A program made the translations under genes and the position numbers. Positions 53,664-63,616 of a stretch of DNA of 64,000 bases are shown here, in pieces. How positions within the stretch are numbered: the first letter of the stretch is position 1; each line of letters starts with the position of its first letter. Below the pieces are notes generated by a model. The model was not told the origin of the DNA and did not search any database. It saw nothing but the letters and a program-made list of their open reading frames with translations. The stretch comes from Bacillota bacterium (GTDB lineage Bacteria; Bacillota; Negativicutes; Sporomusales; CTSoil-080), in contig JAGGAE010000015.1 of assembly GCA_017889725.1 (NCBI GenBank), positions 1 through 64,000 on the forward strand, in the 5' to 3' direction.

Positions 53664-55496
53664 TTATTTCTTTTCGTCGTCAACAACTTTGTAGTCCGCG
53701 TCTACTACCGTATCATCCTTGGCAGCTCCTGCATCAGCACCTGGTGCTGCTTCCCCTTGCGCTCCAGCCTGGTTGTACATAGCCGAAGTTAATTCATATA
53801 ACGGCTTAGTCAATTCTTCCGTTGCGGCCTTAATCTTTTCCAAATCCGTTCCGGTTATAGTTTCTTTTAATGCAGCGATGGCCTTCTCGACTTTTTCCAC
53901 CAAGCCCTTGTCAGCCTTGTCGCCCATATCTTTAACGGTTTTTTCTGCCTGATAGATGAGAGAATCCGCATTGTTACGAATTTCGACCTCATCCCGCCGC
54001 TTTTTATCTTCGGCGGCATGAGCCTCCGCTTCTTTCACCATGCGTTCCACTTCTTCTTTCGGCAAACCGCCGGAAGAAGTAATGGCGATTTTCTGTTCTT
54101 TACCGGTTCCCAAATCCTTCGCGCCTACATGGAAAATACCATTGGCGTCAATATCGAAAGTAACCTCGATTCTAGGTACTCCGCGCGGTGCTGGAGGAAT
54201 ACCGGAAAGTTCAAATCGGCCAAGAGTTTTATTGTATGTCGCCATTTCACGTTCACCCTGAAGCACGTGAATATCAACCGAAGGCTGATTGTCAGCTGCA
54301 GTAGAAAATACTTGGCTCTTTGAAGTAGGAATCGTGGTATTACGCTCAATAATCTTGGTAAATACCCCGCCAAGAGTTTCAATCCCCAGAGATAACGGCG
54401 TAACATCAAGAAGCAGTACATCCTTCACTTCGCCGACAAGAACACCGGCTTGGATAGCCGCGCCGACAGCAACGCATTCATCAGGATTAACCCCTTTGTG
54501 AGGATCTTTCCCAAGAAACTTCTTAATTGCTTCCTGTACTGCCGGAATGCGGGTAGACCCGCCCACAAGAATAACCTTATCAATATCTTTCACATTCAGA
54601 CCGGAATCATTCAGTGCTTGACGGGTCGGTCCCATGGTTGCTTCCACAAGGTCAGCCGTCAACTCTTCAAATTTCGCCCTGGTTAAGTTGATGTCCAGAT
54701 GCTTAGGACCTGTTTGGTCAGCCGTAATAAACGGCAAATTGATATTAGTAGTCAGCACGCCTGAAAGTTCGATTTTTGCTTTTTCCGCCGCTTCCATCAG
54801 ACGCTGCATAGCCATACGATCGGAAGAAAGGTCGACACCCGAGGTTTTCTTGAACTCGGCAACCAGCCATTTCATAACTTTTTCGTCAAAGTCGTCTCCG
54901 CCCAAACGGTTATTACCGCTGGTTGCTTTTACTTCGAAGACACCGTCGCCCAGTTCAAGGATGGATACGTCAAAAGTACCGCCACCCAAGTCAAATACCA
55001 AAATGGTATGATCCTCGCCTTTATCCATACCATAAGCCAGTGCTGCCGCCGTAGGTTCGTTGATAATACGGAGCACTTCCAGTCCGGCAATGGCACCGGC
55101 GTCTTTGGTTGCCTGCCGCTGACTGTCTGAAAAATAAGCCGGAACAGTAATAACAGCTTGCGTTACCTTTTCGCCAAGATACGCTTCTGCGTCAGTTTTC
55201 ATTTTTTGCAGAATCATAGCCGAAATTTCTTGCGGCGAATAGTCTTTATCACCAACACGAACTTTATAGTCGGTTCCCATATGGCGTTTAATAGAACTAA
55301 TAGTCCCGTCCGGATTGGACACTGCCTGACGTTTCGCAAGTTGCCCTACCAAACGTTCACCATTCTTTGAAAATCCAACAACGGAAGGTGTTAACCGGCT
55401 GCCTTCGGCGGTCGGAATAACCACCGGTTCGCCGCCTTCCATAAACGCTACAACTGAGTTAGTTGTACCTAAGTCTATCCCAATTACTTTTGCCAT
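53664..55496 (-). CDS. dnaK: chaperone DnaK (Hsp70)
   Basis: 610 residues: [18 protein letters not shown], ATPase signature [12 protein letters not shown]-type ([15 protein letters not shown]) and [14 protein letters not shown], substrate domain, lid, and the tail [17 protein letters not shown]. Works with DnaJ and GrpE. AGGAGG precedes the ATG. Part of the CIRCE-controlled operon. Confidence 0.97.
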   Translation of the reverse strand: MAKVIGIDLGTTNSVVAFMEGGEPVVIPTAEGSRLTPSVVGFSKNGERLVGQLAKRQAVSNPDGTISSIKRHMGTDYKVRVGDKDYSPQEISAMILQKMKTDAEAYLGEKVTQAVITVPAYFSDSQRQATKDAGAIAGLEVLRIINEPTAAALAYGMDKGEDHTILVFDLGGGTFDVSILELGDGVFEVKATSGNNRLGGDDFDEKVMKWLVAEFKKTSGVDLSSDRMAMQRLMEAAEKAKIELSGVLTTNINLPFITADQTGPKHLDINLTRAKFEELTADLVEATMGPTRQALNDSGLNVKDIDKVILVGGSTRIPAVQEAIKKFLGKDPHKGVNPDECVAVGAAIQAGVLVGEVKDVLLLDVTPLSLGIETLGGVFTKIIERNTTIPTSKSQVFSTAADNQPSVDIHVLQGEREMATYNKTLGRFELSGIPPAPRGVPRIEVTFDIDANGIFHVGAKDLGTGKEQKIAITSSGGLPKEEVERMVKEAEAHAAEDKKRRDEVEIRNNADSLIYQAEKTVKDMGDKADKGLVEKVEKAIAALKETITGTDLEKIKAATEELTKPLYELTSAMYNQAGAQGEAAPGADAGAAKDDTVVDADYKVVDDEKK

Positions 55497-55535
55497 ACTA
55501 CTTTCCTCCTAAGCAAAATATCTTTTCTAATACTT

Positions 55536-56099
55536 TTAACTGTTGCAAACAACCTTAACCATGCTGGCTCTAAGTACTTTGTTATGAGCCATATAGCCTT
55601 TTTGCAATTCCTCCACGATGATTCCCTCCGGCTGGCTAGGGTCTTCTACCCGCATAACCGCTTCGTGCTGCGCAGGATCCAGCATAACGCCTACTGCCTC
55701 AATCGGTTTAAGGCCGAAGCCTTCCAAAATCTGCACGAGTTGACGATACACCATATCCACGCCAGTCAAAAGCTGCCCTGCATTTTGAGTTGCCCCGGTG
55801 GAAAACGCCCGTTCGAAATTATCTAAAACCGGGAGAAGCTGATTGATAACTCCATTAGCCACAATTTGAGACAATTCTTCTTTCTCCTGGCGGGTGCGTC
55901 TGCGGAAATTATCAAAATCAGCCTGCAGCCGCAGGATACGGACATTCAGTTCTTCTAACTCCCGATTCTTTGCTTCCAGATTCTCAAGCACTTCATTCAT
56001 TTCGTCCCGACTGAAGCAAATTTCCGCCTCAGCCTGAGCCGTGTTTTCCTGGCTTTGTACTTCTTCCTCAATAATATCTTCAGTATTCTTTTCAGCCAT
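55536..56099 (-). CDS. grpE: nucleotide exchange factor GrpE
   Basis: 187 residues: acidic start, long coiled coil (EVLENLEAKNRELEELNVRI, RLQADFDNFRRRTRQEKEEL) and the beta domain (PIEAVGVMLDPAQHEAVMRV). Releases ADP from DnaK. AGGAGGTG precedes the ATG; 16 bases after the chaperonin gene. Confidence 0.96.
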   Translation of the reverse strand: MAEKNTEDIIEEEVQSQENTAQAEAEICFSRDEMNEVLENLEAKNRELEELNVRILRLQADFDNFRRRTRQEKEELSQIVANGVINQLLPVLDNFERAFSTGATQNAGQLLTGVDMVYRQLVQILEGFGLKPIEAVGVMLDPAQHEAVMRVEDPSQPEGIIVEELQKGYMAHNKVLRASMVKVVCNS

Positions 56100-56115
56100 T
56101 TATATACTTCACCTC

Positions 56116-57705
56116 CTAAAAGTCCGGCATTGCCGCCGTATTAGCGGCTCCGGCAGGCTGATTTGCGCCCGCCCCTTCTTCTTTTTTCTTAATGATGGTA
56201 TCAATACGAAGTATGGCTACCGCCACTTCTCCGGCGGCTTTTACCGCATGCATTTTAACCGTAACAGGGTCGACAACACCCAAATCCAGCATGTCGGCTA
56301 CCTCACCGTTATCACAGTCGACCCCTAGTGAATCCATGTCTTTGTCTCCTTGCTCGGCCATAACTTCCTCCACCTTTTCCAGCGGATTAAAGCCGGCATT
56401 TTCAACAATCTGAGCCAAAGGATGTTTAAGCGCACTAGCCACACAGTCCACACCGTAAGCCGCCATACCCTTAACATGTTCTCTGGCCTTAGCTAGAGCA
56501 CGTGCCACGGCGATTTCAACAGATCCACCTCCCGGAACATAGCCGCCTTTTGCTGCAGCTTGAACACTGGAAGCCGCGTCTTTGGCAATACGCTCCCTTT
56601 CTCCTACCACTTCCTGAGTAGCAGCACCCACTAAAATAGTAGCCATAGGTTTGCCCTTGCCGCCAACAATGCGTACTTGCTCCAGTTTCTCGTCCTCGTA
56701 TACCTTTTCTGCATAGCCCAGGTATTTTTCCAGATCCGTCATTTCTTTTTTCAGGCCGGTCCTTTTAATAACTCTGGCACCTGTATGTTCTGCCGCCCGG
56801 CGCATATCCTTCATAGCAACACGCTGAACGACCATGATTCCAGCGTCAGTAAGTGCTTCTTCTGCTGATTCATGCACGCCGCGGTCAACCAAAACCACAT
56901 TGATCCCCAAGTCAATGATTTTCTTAACATTGCTTTTAAACTCACTTTGCAAATCAATATACCGGTTAAAACCCGCATCTGTACGGAGCGCCTCATCCTC
57001 AACTTCTTCCGGTTCAAGCGCATCATCCACTAACAGCAGTTTAACATCCTTCGCCTCTTGGGGCATATCTTTCGTCATCCGCTCTTTGTCAACAATAACG
57101 CCAAGAAAGACCTCGTTTTCCGCCCCTTCTTCCGCAGTAATTATATCGGAAAGCTTGAAGTTCGCCTCATTTAACTTTTCCATCCCTACCAGCCGGGCAG
57201 CAGCGACAACCAACTGCGCAATATCGCTATGTTCGCGTCCGGCAATCGTCGCTATCTTTTCAAGTACAGGGTCTTCCATATCTCGAACCTGACGACCACG
57301 TTTTTTGACTTCTTCCAGCGCGCAATTAATGCCGTATTTTATCCCTTCAATCACTCTGGCTACCGGCACACCCCTCGTTACCTGGGTAACACCTTCTCCC
57401 ACCAGGCCGCCTGCCATAATGGTAGCTGTCGTAGTGCCATCACCGACCTCCGACTGCTGCGCTTTTGCAATATTAATCAACATTTTAGCGGCCGGATGAT
57501 TTACATCCATCTTGTCTAAAATGGTCACTCCATCATTCGTAATAATCACTTCGCCAAATCTATCTACCAGCATGGTATCAAGGCCTTTAGGTCCTATCGT
57601 GCCCTCAACCGCCGCCGTAATTGCCCTAACGGCATTGGCATTGGTCAATAGCGCGGCAAGGCGCTCATCCACTTCGGCGCCGCTTCCCGCCTGTTTTAAA
57701 TTCAT
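56116..57705 (-). CDS. thermosome-like (group III) bacterial chaperonin
   Basis: 529 residues. It aligns with archaeal thermosome subunits and not GroEL: GTIGPKGLDTMLVDRFGEVI, TNDGVTILDKMDVNHPAAKM, GDGTTT at 88-93, and GGGSVEIAVARAL; the apical part has the helical-protrusion-type region that closes the ring without GroES. Bacterial members, described as group III chaperonins in Carboxydothermus and related Firmicutes, sit within dnaK operons, as here between hrcA and grpE. GGAGG precedes the ATG. Expected to fold proteins in a double-ring, ATP-driven. Confidence 0.95.
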   Translation of the reverse strand: MNLKQAGSGAEVDERLAALLTNANAVRAITAAVEGTIGPKGLDTMLVDRFGEVIITNDGVTILDKMDVNHPAAKMLINIAKAQQSEVGDGTTTATIMAGGLVGEGVTQVTRGVPVARVIEGIKYGINCALEEVKKRGRQVRDMEDPVLEKIATIAGREHSDIAQLVVAAARLVGMEKLNEANFKLSDIITAEEGAENEVFLGVIVDKERMTKDMPQEAKDVKLLLVDDALEPEEVEDEALRTDAGFNRYIDLQSEFKSNVKKIIDLGINVVLVDRGVHESAEEALTDAGIMVVQRVAMKDMRRAAEHTGARVIKRTGLKKEMTDLEKYLGYAEKVYEDEKLEQVRIVGGKGKPMATILVGAATQEVVGERERIAKDAASSVQAAAKGGYVPGGGSVEIAVARALAKAREHVKGMAAYGVDCVASALKHPLAQIVENAGFNPLEKVEEVMAEQGDKDMDSLGVDCDNGEVADMLDLGVVDPVTVKMHAVKAAGEVAVAILRIDTIIKKKEEGAGANQPAGAANTAAMPDF

Positions 57706-57767
57706 GCGGTTTCCTCCAATATAATATTATTACCGGATATATCCTATGTATAATATAGCGGGCGCAA

Positions 57768-57790
57768 GGCAGACCCCTTGAAGGTCTGCC
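57768..57790 (-). terminator. hairpin between hrcA and the chaperonin gene
   Basis: 8-bp stem GGCAGACC / GGTCTGCC, loop CCTTGAA, 10 bases after the hrcA stop. No T run follows; probably a processing or stability element that lets the downstream genes be expressed more than hrcA. Confidence 0.6.
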
Positions 57791-57800
57791 AGCCCCTCTG

Positions 57801-58829
57801 CTAAAGCTTATATTTCTTAAGCATCTCACCAAGATGCCGGTTCATAAATTCCATTACCGTGATAATTTTGCCATATTCCATACGCGTGGGTCCCAATACC
57901 GCCATAGTACCGATTACTTGCCCCTCAATCCGGTAAGTCGCCTGCACCATACTGCAGTCTTTTATGCCGCTGTACTTGTTTTCCTGACCAATGGTAACTA
58001 CTACACCATCACTATCCTGCATGTGAAGAATATCGCATAACAATTGCTCCTCTTCCAGCATAGACAACAGTCCCTTAATCTTTTCCACCTCTCGAAATTC
58101 CGGCTGGTTTAAAAGCTGCGTCGTTCCGCCTAAATATACCTTTTCCCCGCCTTCTGCCGCTAAGGCCTGTCGCAAAACCGCCAAAGCGGATTCGAAAAGA
58201 ACCGGATTAGCCATAATATCTTTTTTGGCTTCTTTTAAAAGGGAATTTTTTATTTGGTCGAACAATAACCCGGCTAATCGGTTATTCAAACCATTTGCAA
58301 TTTCCTGCAAATCTTCCAGCGAAGTATCGGTCGGAATATCGATGACTTTATTATCGATAACTCCATTATCCGTGACTACCACGAGAATGGCCCGCCGTTC
58401 ATCGAGCGGAAGAAACTGAGCATACTTAAAGCGTGAATTTGTTGGCGACGGCGCCACCATCAAAGACACATTGCGCGTCATTCTGGCTACAACTTTCACC
58501 GTTTCCTGGAACACTTGCTCTATGTTTCGGACTTTGGTTTCATACCAATTGGTGATAAGTGCAATATCATGATCGGAAATTTTCTGCGGCTGCATCAAAC
58601 AATCAACATAAAAACGATAGCCTCTGGGCGACGGCACTCTCCCCGCCGACGTATGCGGTTGTTCCAAATACCCCAGCGCCTCCAAATCTGACATTTCATT
58701 ACGGATGGTTGCCGGGCTCAGTCCCATATCATATTTTCTGGATATGGAGCGTGATCCTATCGGTTCTGCTGTAGTAATATAATCATCAACGATAGCCTGG
58801 AGAATTTTTTGTTTGCGTTCATCCAGCAT
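57801..58829 (-). CDS. hrcA: heat-inducible repressor HrcA
   Basis: 342 residues: winged helix (TTAEPIGSRSISRKYDMGLS, ATIRNEMSDLEALGYLEQPH) and the GAF-like core. Binds CIRCE and is tuned by the chaperonin pool (GroEL in Bacillus). Its operator lies 18 bases upstream. Here a group III chaperonin is the adjacent gene. Confidence 0.96.
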   Translation of the reverse strand: MLDERKQKILQAIVDDYITTAEPIGSRSISRKYDMGLSPATIRNEMSDLEALGYLEQPHTSAGRVPSPRGYRFYVDCLMQPQKISDHDIALITNWYETKVRNIEQVFQETVKVVARMTRNVSLMVAPSPTNSRFKYAQFLPLDERRAILVVVTDNGVIDNKVIDIPTDTSLEDLQEIANGLNNRLAGLLFDQIKNSLLKEAKKDIMANPVLFESALAVLRQALAAEGGEKVYLGGTTQLLNQPEFREVEKIKGLLSMLEEEQLLCDILHMQDSDGVVVTIGQENKYSGIKDCSMVQATYRIEGQVIGTMAVLGPTRMEYGKIITVMEFMNRHLGEMLKKYKL

Positions 58830-58847
58830 CGGCCTTCCTCCTTGTTG

Positions 58848-58874
58848 TTAGCACTCTATCTGATAGAGTGCTAA
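58848..58874. promoter_or_regulatory. CIRCE operator upstream of hrcA
   Basis: Perfect match to the consensus TTAGCACTC-N9-GAGTGCTAA, with the spacer TATCTGATA. Binding by HrcA represses the hrcA-chaperonin-grpE-dnaK-dnaJ operon. Confidence 0.98.
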
Positions 58875-58950
58875 CATCTAATAAAAAAATACCACCCGCA
58901 CGAGCGAATGTCAAGATGTTTAGTGCTATTTCTCATTATTTGCACCTATA

Positions 58951-58971
58951 AAAAAAGGGCTTATATAGCCC
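58951..58971 (-). terminator. terminator of hemW
   Basis: GGGCT / AGCCC stem followed on the minus strand by seven T residues; separates lepA-hemW from hrcA. Confidence 0.75.
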
Positions 58972-58995
58972 CAATAACCGACTCCAAACCCGCCT

Positions 58996-60135
58996 TTACT
59001 CCGGTAAAAATGCAGCAAAAACAACATTCCCGTATTTCATACCTCTATCCGTGAGCCGTATCCCTTTCGTATCAGCAATCACTGCACCTTTCGCCGTCAT
59101 AGTTTCCACCACCGGTCCGTAGTGCGACAAAAAATCGGTTCCAAAGCAATGATTAAAGTCCTGATACCTAAGACCAGCTTTAGTTCTTAGCGCCAAAAAC
59201 GCAAATTCTGCCATAGCCTGCCCCTCACTTACCCGCTCCTCCTCAACAACCGGCAAAACTTCCTGTTCCGTTAGTTTAAGGTACTGTGCCAGACTTCTGG
59301 TGTTAGCAGCCCGCCGGTTGTGCATAAAAGAATGCGCCGCCACACCCAACCCCAGATAGGGCTGATAGCGCCAATATTTTAAATTATGGCGACTCTCATA
59401 GCCAGGAAGAGCATAATTAGATATTTCATACCTCTCGAACCCGCGTTGAGGCAAAATCCTCACCGCATCCTGGTACATCGCGTCCTCCTCCTCTTCCTCT
59501 GGCAACACCAGCCGGCCCTCTGCAGCCATTTTCCCGAAAGGGGTATTATCCTCCACCTTCAGTCCATATACGGACAAATGACGAACCGGAAGTTTGAGAG
59601 CCTCGTTCAGACCCGACCTGAAACTTGCCGCCGATTGTTTAGGCAGACCATACATAAGATCCAGACTAACATTATCAAACCCGCTTGCGTTCGCCTGCCA
59701 AACCGCACTTTTTGCCCCCTCAGCCGAATGAATACGCCCTGCCGCTTTCAGAACCTCATCTGTAAAACTTTGCACCCCAAAACTAATTCGATTGACGCCA
59801 CTCATCCGCAAGGCCGAAAGCTTTTCTCCATCCACAGTATCGGGGTTGGCTTCCACCGTGATTTCGACATCGGCTTCTATTGAAGTATAGTCGCTAAGTC
59901 TTGCAAGTATTTTCCCCAAAGCCTCTGCCTGTAAAACAGTCGGCGTCCCGCCACCAAAGTATACCGAATCCACCGTGTACCCTGACAAAACACCGCCCCT
60001 TCCGGTAATTTCCCGGCTGAGGGCGGTGATATAGCTTTCCTGGTAACGTTCAATTTCATCGGCACTGGACGAAAAGTCACAGTATAAACATTTCCGGCGG
60101 CAAAAAGGGATGTGGATATACACACCCAGCTTCAT
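58996..60135 (-). CDS. hemW: radical SAM heme chaperone HemW
   Basis: 379 residues from the ATG at 60135 (GGAGG 5 bases upstream); the earlier ATG overlaps the lepA stop. Radical SAM cysteines plus the HemW-type extra one (IHIPFCRRKCLYCDFSS), GGGTPTVL, and the HemN C-terminal domain. Inserts heme into respiratory proteins. Usual neighbour of lepA and hrcA. Confidence 0.94.
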   Translation of the reverse strand: MKLGVYIHIPFCRRKCLYCDFSSSADEIERYQESYITALSREITGRGGVLSGYTVDSVYFGGGTPTVLQAEALGKILARLSDYTSIEADVEITVEANPDTVDGEKLSALRMSGVNRISFGVQSFTDEVLKAAGRIHSAEGAKSAVWQANASGFDNVSLDLMYGLPKQSAASFRSGLNEALKLPVRHLSVYGLKVEDNTPFGKMAAEGRLVLPEEEEEDAMYQDAVRILPQRGFERYEISNYALPGYESRHNLKYWRYQPYLGLGVAAHSFMHNRRAANTRSLAQYLKLTEQEVLPVVEEERVSEGQAMAEFAFLALRTKAGLRYQDFNHCFGTDFLSHYGPVVETMTAKGAVIADTKGIRLTDRGMKYGNVVFAAFLPE

Positions 60136-60146
60136 ACTAACCTCCA

Positions 60147-61943
60147 TTAATCCATTTTCAAAATGGCCATGAACGCTTCCTGCGGCACTTCAACATTCCC
60201 TACTTGCTTCATGCGTTTTTTGCCTTCTTTCTGCTTTTCCAGCAGTTTACGCTTTCGGGTAATATCTCCGCCGTAGCATTTTGCTAGTACGTCCTTCCGC
60301 ATAGCTCGAACCGTTTCCCTGGCAATTACCTTGTTGCCAATGGCAGCCTGAATGGGGATTTCAAACATTTGCCGTGGGATTATTCCCCGCAGTTTCTCTG
60401 CTAACAACCGGCCACGGTATTGCGCCCTGTCCTGGTGGACAATAACACTCAATGCATCTACCGGCGCACCGTTAAGCAGTATGTCCAACTTCACCAGCTG
60501 AGATGTTTTATAGCCAATTAACTCATAGTCCAAAGACGCATAGCCTCGCGTCGACGACTTCAACCGGTCAAAATAATCATATATAATTTCACTGAGCGGC
60601 AGATGATAAGTCAGCATAACCCTTGTAGTATCGAGATACTTCATATCCTGATACTCACCACGTTTTTCTTGAGAAAGCTCCATCACACTGCCTACAAACT
60701 CATTAGGGACAATGATAGTTGCCTTAACGTACGGTTCCTCAATGTGCTCTATTTCCTGCGGTGTCGGCAGGTGGGAAGGATTATCAATCCTAAGTACTTC
60801 CCCATCCGTTTTATGCACCATATAAATAACGTTAGGTGCGGTGGTTATAAGCGCTAAATTATATTCCCGTTCCAAGCGCTCCTGAATCACGTCCATGTGC
60901 AGAAGGCCAAGGAACCCGCATCGAAATCCAAAGCCTAACGCCACTGAGGTTTCCGGTTCGAAAACCAGCGATGCGTCATTAAGCTGGAGCTTTTCCAAAG
61001 CATCTCTCAGCGTATCGTATTCACTGCTTTCAACCGGATACAGACCGCAGTATACCATCGGGGTAACCTTCCGGTACCCGGGCAAAGGTTCGGTTACCGA
61101 CGATTCGCCATCCGTAACCGTATCACCGACGCGAGTGTCTTTGACATTTTTAATGCTGGCTGCAAAAAAACCAACCTGGCCAGGTCTAAGCTCATCCACA
61201 GTGGCGAGATAGGGACGAAAAACGCCTGCCTCATTAACTTCAAACCGTTTATCGGTAGCCATCATTTTAATTTTCATTCCTGGCTTTATGACACCATCCA
61301 TAACCCTGACATACACAATAACGCCTTTATAAGGGTCAAAATGCGAATCAAAAATCAGCGCCCTTAAAGGAGCATTTGCATCACCCTTTGGAGCCGGAAC
61401 TTTCCGTACAATGGCTTCTAGTATCTCTTCCACGCCAATACCCGTTTTCGCACTTGCCAGTACGGCATCGGAAGTGTCCAAACCGATAACATCCTCAATT
61501 TCCTGCTTAACCCGCTCAGGATCGGCACTGGGAAGATCGATTTTGTTTATTACCGGAATAATTTCCAAATCATGTTCCAAGGCCAGATAGACATTCGCCA
61601 ATGTTTGCGCTTCTATCCCCTGCGCGGCGTCAACAACCAGTAAAGCGCCTTCACAGGCTGCGAGACTACGGGATACTTCATAAGTGAAATCCACATGTCC
61701 GGGAGTATCAATGAGATTAAGCATATACATTTGGCCATCCTTGGCCTTATAATCCAAACGCACCGATTGGGCCTTAATCGTAATGCCCCGTTCCCGTTCC
61801 AGTTCCATTTGATCTAAAACCTGATCTTCCATTTCCCTGGAACTGAGAGTACCGGTGTACTCGAGCAGCCGGTCCGCTAGTGTCGATTTTCCATGGTCAA
61901 TATGGGCAATAATTGAGAAATTACGTATATTTGCGGTATTCAT
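60147..61943 (-). CDS. lepA: elongation factor 4 (LepA)
   Basis: 598 residues from the ATG at 61943. GTPase motifs [33 protein letters not shown], followed by EF-G-like domains and the LepA C-terminal domain ([20 protein letters not shown]). Back-translocates or repositions ribosomes. Confidence 0.97.
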   Translation of the reverse strand: MNTANIRNFSIIAHIDHGKSTLADRLLEYTGTLSSREMEDQVLDQMELERERGITIKAQSVRLDYKAKDGQMYMLNLIDTPGHVDFTYEVSRSLAACEGALLVVDAAQGIEAQTLANVYLALEHDLEIIPVINKIDLPSADPERVKQEIEDVIGLDTSDAVLASAKTGIGVEEILEAIVRKVPAPKGDANAPLRALIFDSHFDPYKGVIVYVRVMDGVIKPGMKIKMMATDKRFEVNEAGVFRPYLATVDELRPGQVGFFAASIKNVKDTRVGDTVTDGESSVTEPLPGYRKVTPMVYCGLYPVESSEYDTLRDALEKLQLNDASLVFEPETSVALGFGFRCGFLGLLHMDVIQERLEREYNLALITTAPNVIYMVHKTDGEVLRIDNPSHLPTPQEIEHIEEPYVKATIIVPNEFVGSVMELSQEKRGEYQDMKYLDTTRVMLTYHLPLSEIIYDYFDRLKSSTRGYASLDYELIGYKTSQLVKLDILLNGAPVDALSVIVHQDRAQYRGRLLAEKLRGIIPRQMFEIPIQAAIGNKVIARETVRAMRKDVLAKCYGGDITRKRKLLEKQKEGKKRMKQVGNVEVPQEAFMAILKMD

Positions 61944-62026
61944 TAGGCGACTTCCTCTCACTTGGGCAAAATCACTTGTTCAATTATTATAGCATTTGCG
62001 ATCAGTTCCCCGCAACCATTTCCCTT

Positions 62027-62476
62027 CTAGCGCCTAAATCCCTCTGCTATTTTCCCCAAGTATAACCAGAACTGCCTACCATACTCCGTAAATTGCATTT
62101 TTGTCGTAATAGCAGCGTCCACAAACTGCTTTCCCCACATTTGGAAGAGGAAAACGGCCGGGCTGATTTCTACAGTAGCCGAGGTAGGTACTGTCAATTG
62201 CCTGCCGTTCGCTTCTATTCTGAGTGCGTTATCCAGCCTGGTTATAGAAGCTACGGGAACAATGGCACACACACTGCCTCGGTTCCCTAAGATTTCCACG
62301 GTATAACTTCCGTTCTCCCAGCTGCGCGCAATAGATACTGCCTGTCCATAGCTTTGATCCAGAGTTAAAGCTGTTAACTGCCTTCCGGTAACCCCTATCC
62401 CGATGAACACGAAAAGAACCAGCGCCGCTAAAGCTCGAATAATTATATCAACTTCCCGCGCCTGCATTCGTTCCAA
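62027..62476 (-). CDS. membrane-anchored protein between spoIIP and lepA
   Basis: 149 residues from a TTG with GGGAGG 6 bases upstream. One N-terminal membrane helix (ALAALVLFVFIGIGVTG), then a beta-rich outer domain (YTVEILGNRGSVCAIVPV). 21 bases after spoIIP, so cotranscribed. A sporulation link is inferred from position; no family recognised. Confidence 0.7.
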   Translation of the reverse strand: MERMQAREVDIIIRALAALVLFVFIGIGVTGRQLTALTLDQSYGQAVSIARSWENGSYTVEILGNRGSVCAIVPVASITRLDNALRIEANGRQLTVPTSATVEISPAVFLFQMWGKQFVDAAITTKMQFTEYGRQFWLYLGKIAEGFRR

Positions 62477-62497
62477 TACACTCCTCCCGAGCCAAGC

Positions 62498-63538
62498 CTA
62501 AGACTCCGCCAGAATTTCCGCCAGCACATCCGCCAAAAAAGACATACTTCGCAGTACTTCTTCCTTCTCATTTTCTTGACAGCCTACCTCTATCAGTAGA
62601 GCCCGAGGAAAAAGATGCTGATTATAGCGCCAGTCATCCAACCGTATGCCCCGCGACAATCCCGGATAATGCTGATTGAGCTTCGCATCGATCAATTTGG
62701 CAAACGCATGATTTTGCTGCCAGTGAGGCTGCGGCAGTCCTTCTTGCCCGGTCGCTACAACAATCATAATGCGAGCCGTCGGTAATCCGTTTACAACTGC
62801 AGTACAATCGTCTTTCGTTCCGGCATCCCGATGAAAATCAAATATCATTTGCAGCGAAGGATTTTCCGACAACATATTTTTCGCTGTTTCTTCCGATGGC
62901 CCATAAGCCTTCATAAAACTGGGATAATCGTGCACTTTCTTACTCTGTAAGGCCGGTATTCCATGCTCAGCCAATTTATTAACCAGCGCTTCTCCCGCCG
63001 CCACAATATCGCCTTGCTTGCCCCCCGGTGCATGCGCGGCCCCCGACCAGGGAATAAACGATTCCGACGTATGCGTATGGTAAATCCCCACAAGCGGCTT
63101 ACCCGCCGGTACAATGTCCTTCCACTTAAAGTTCGGAAAGTAGGGTATACTCGCCGCATTTACAGTGGACGGGCCGGAAACAAACGCAGTCAAGACCGGA
63201 ATTTCCGCTCGGAAGATCGATCGCAAGTCCCCGGCATCCACCCCCGTCATATGTAAAACCGCGCCCAGCATAGCGGTTCGCATGGAATATTCCTGTTCAA
63301 CTTTCACTGTATCCGTCGTTCTGGCGGCTTGACCAAGTCCTGGAATACCCAAAGACAATATGTAGCTGGGTAAATCACTATGATTTTCTTGCCGCGGTAT
63401 CGCGGCGACAGGAACTATCTTACTGCTAAATGCAATATAGCACATATACATGGCCGCCACTAGCACAATAACACCAATAATACCGGCCATCCGCAATATG
63501 CCTGTATGCCTCTGCCGCCGCTGTCTTCTGCTTCCCAT
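62498..63538 (-). CDS. spoIIP: stage II sporulation protein P
   Basis: 346 residues from the ATG at 63538 (GGAGG 5 bases upstream). N-terminal membrane anchor; amidase/endopeptidase domain of the SpoIIP family with metal-type His in LVGIYHTHTSESFIP, DFHRDAG and LIEVGCQENEKEE. Degrades septal peptidoglycan during engulfment. Follows gpr, as in Bacillus. Confidence 0.95.
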   Translation of the reverse strand: MGSRRQRRQRHTGILRMAGIIGVIVLVAAMYMCYIAFSSKIVPVAAIPRQENHSDLPSYILSLGIPGLGQAARTTDTVKVEQEYSMRTAMLGAVLHMTGVDAGDLRSIFRAEIPVLTAFVSGPSTVNAASIPYFPNFKWKDIVPAGKPLVGIYHTHTSESFIPWSGAAHAPGGKQGDIVAAGEALVNKLAEHGIPALQSKKVHDYPSFMKAYGPSEETAKNMLSENPSLQMIFDFHRDAGTKDDCTAVVNGLPTARIMIVVATGQEGLPQPHWQQNHAFAKLIDAKLNQHYPGLSRGIRLDDWRYNQHLFPRALLIEVGCQENEKEEVLRSMSFLADVLAEILAES

Positions 63539-63616
63539 CGCCGCCTCCTGCACTCACATGGTTTACATACAATCTATATGCTTGGCAGCAAGCGAAATAT
63601 TACTCTATAGGACAGC

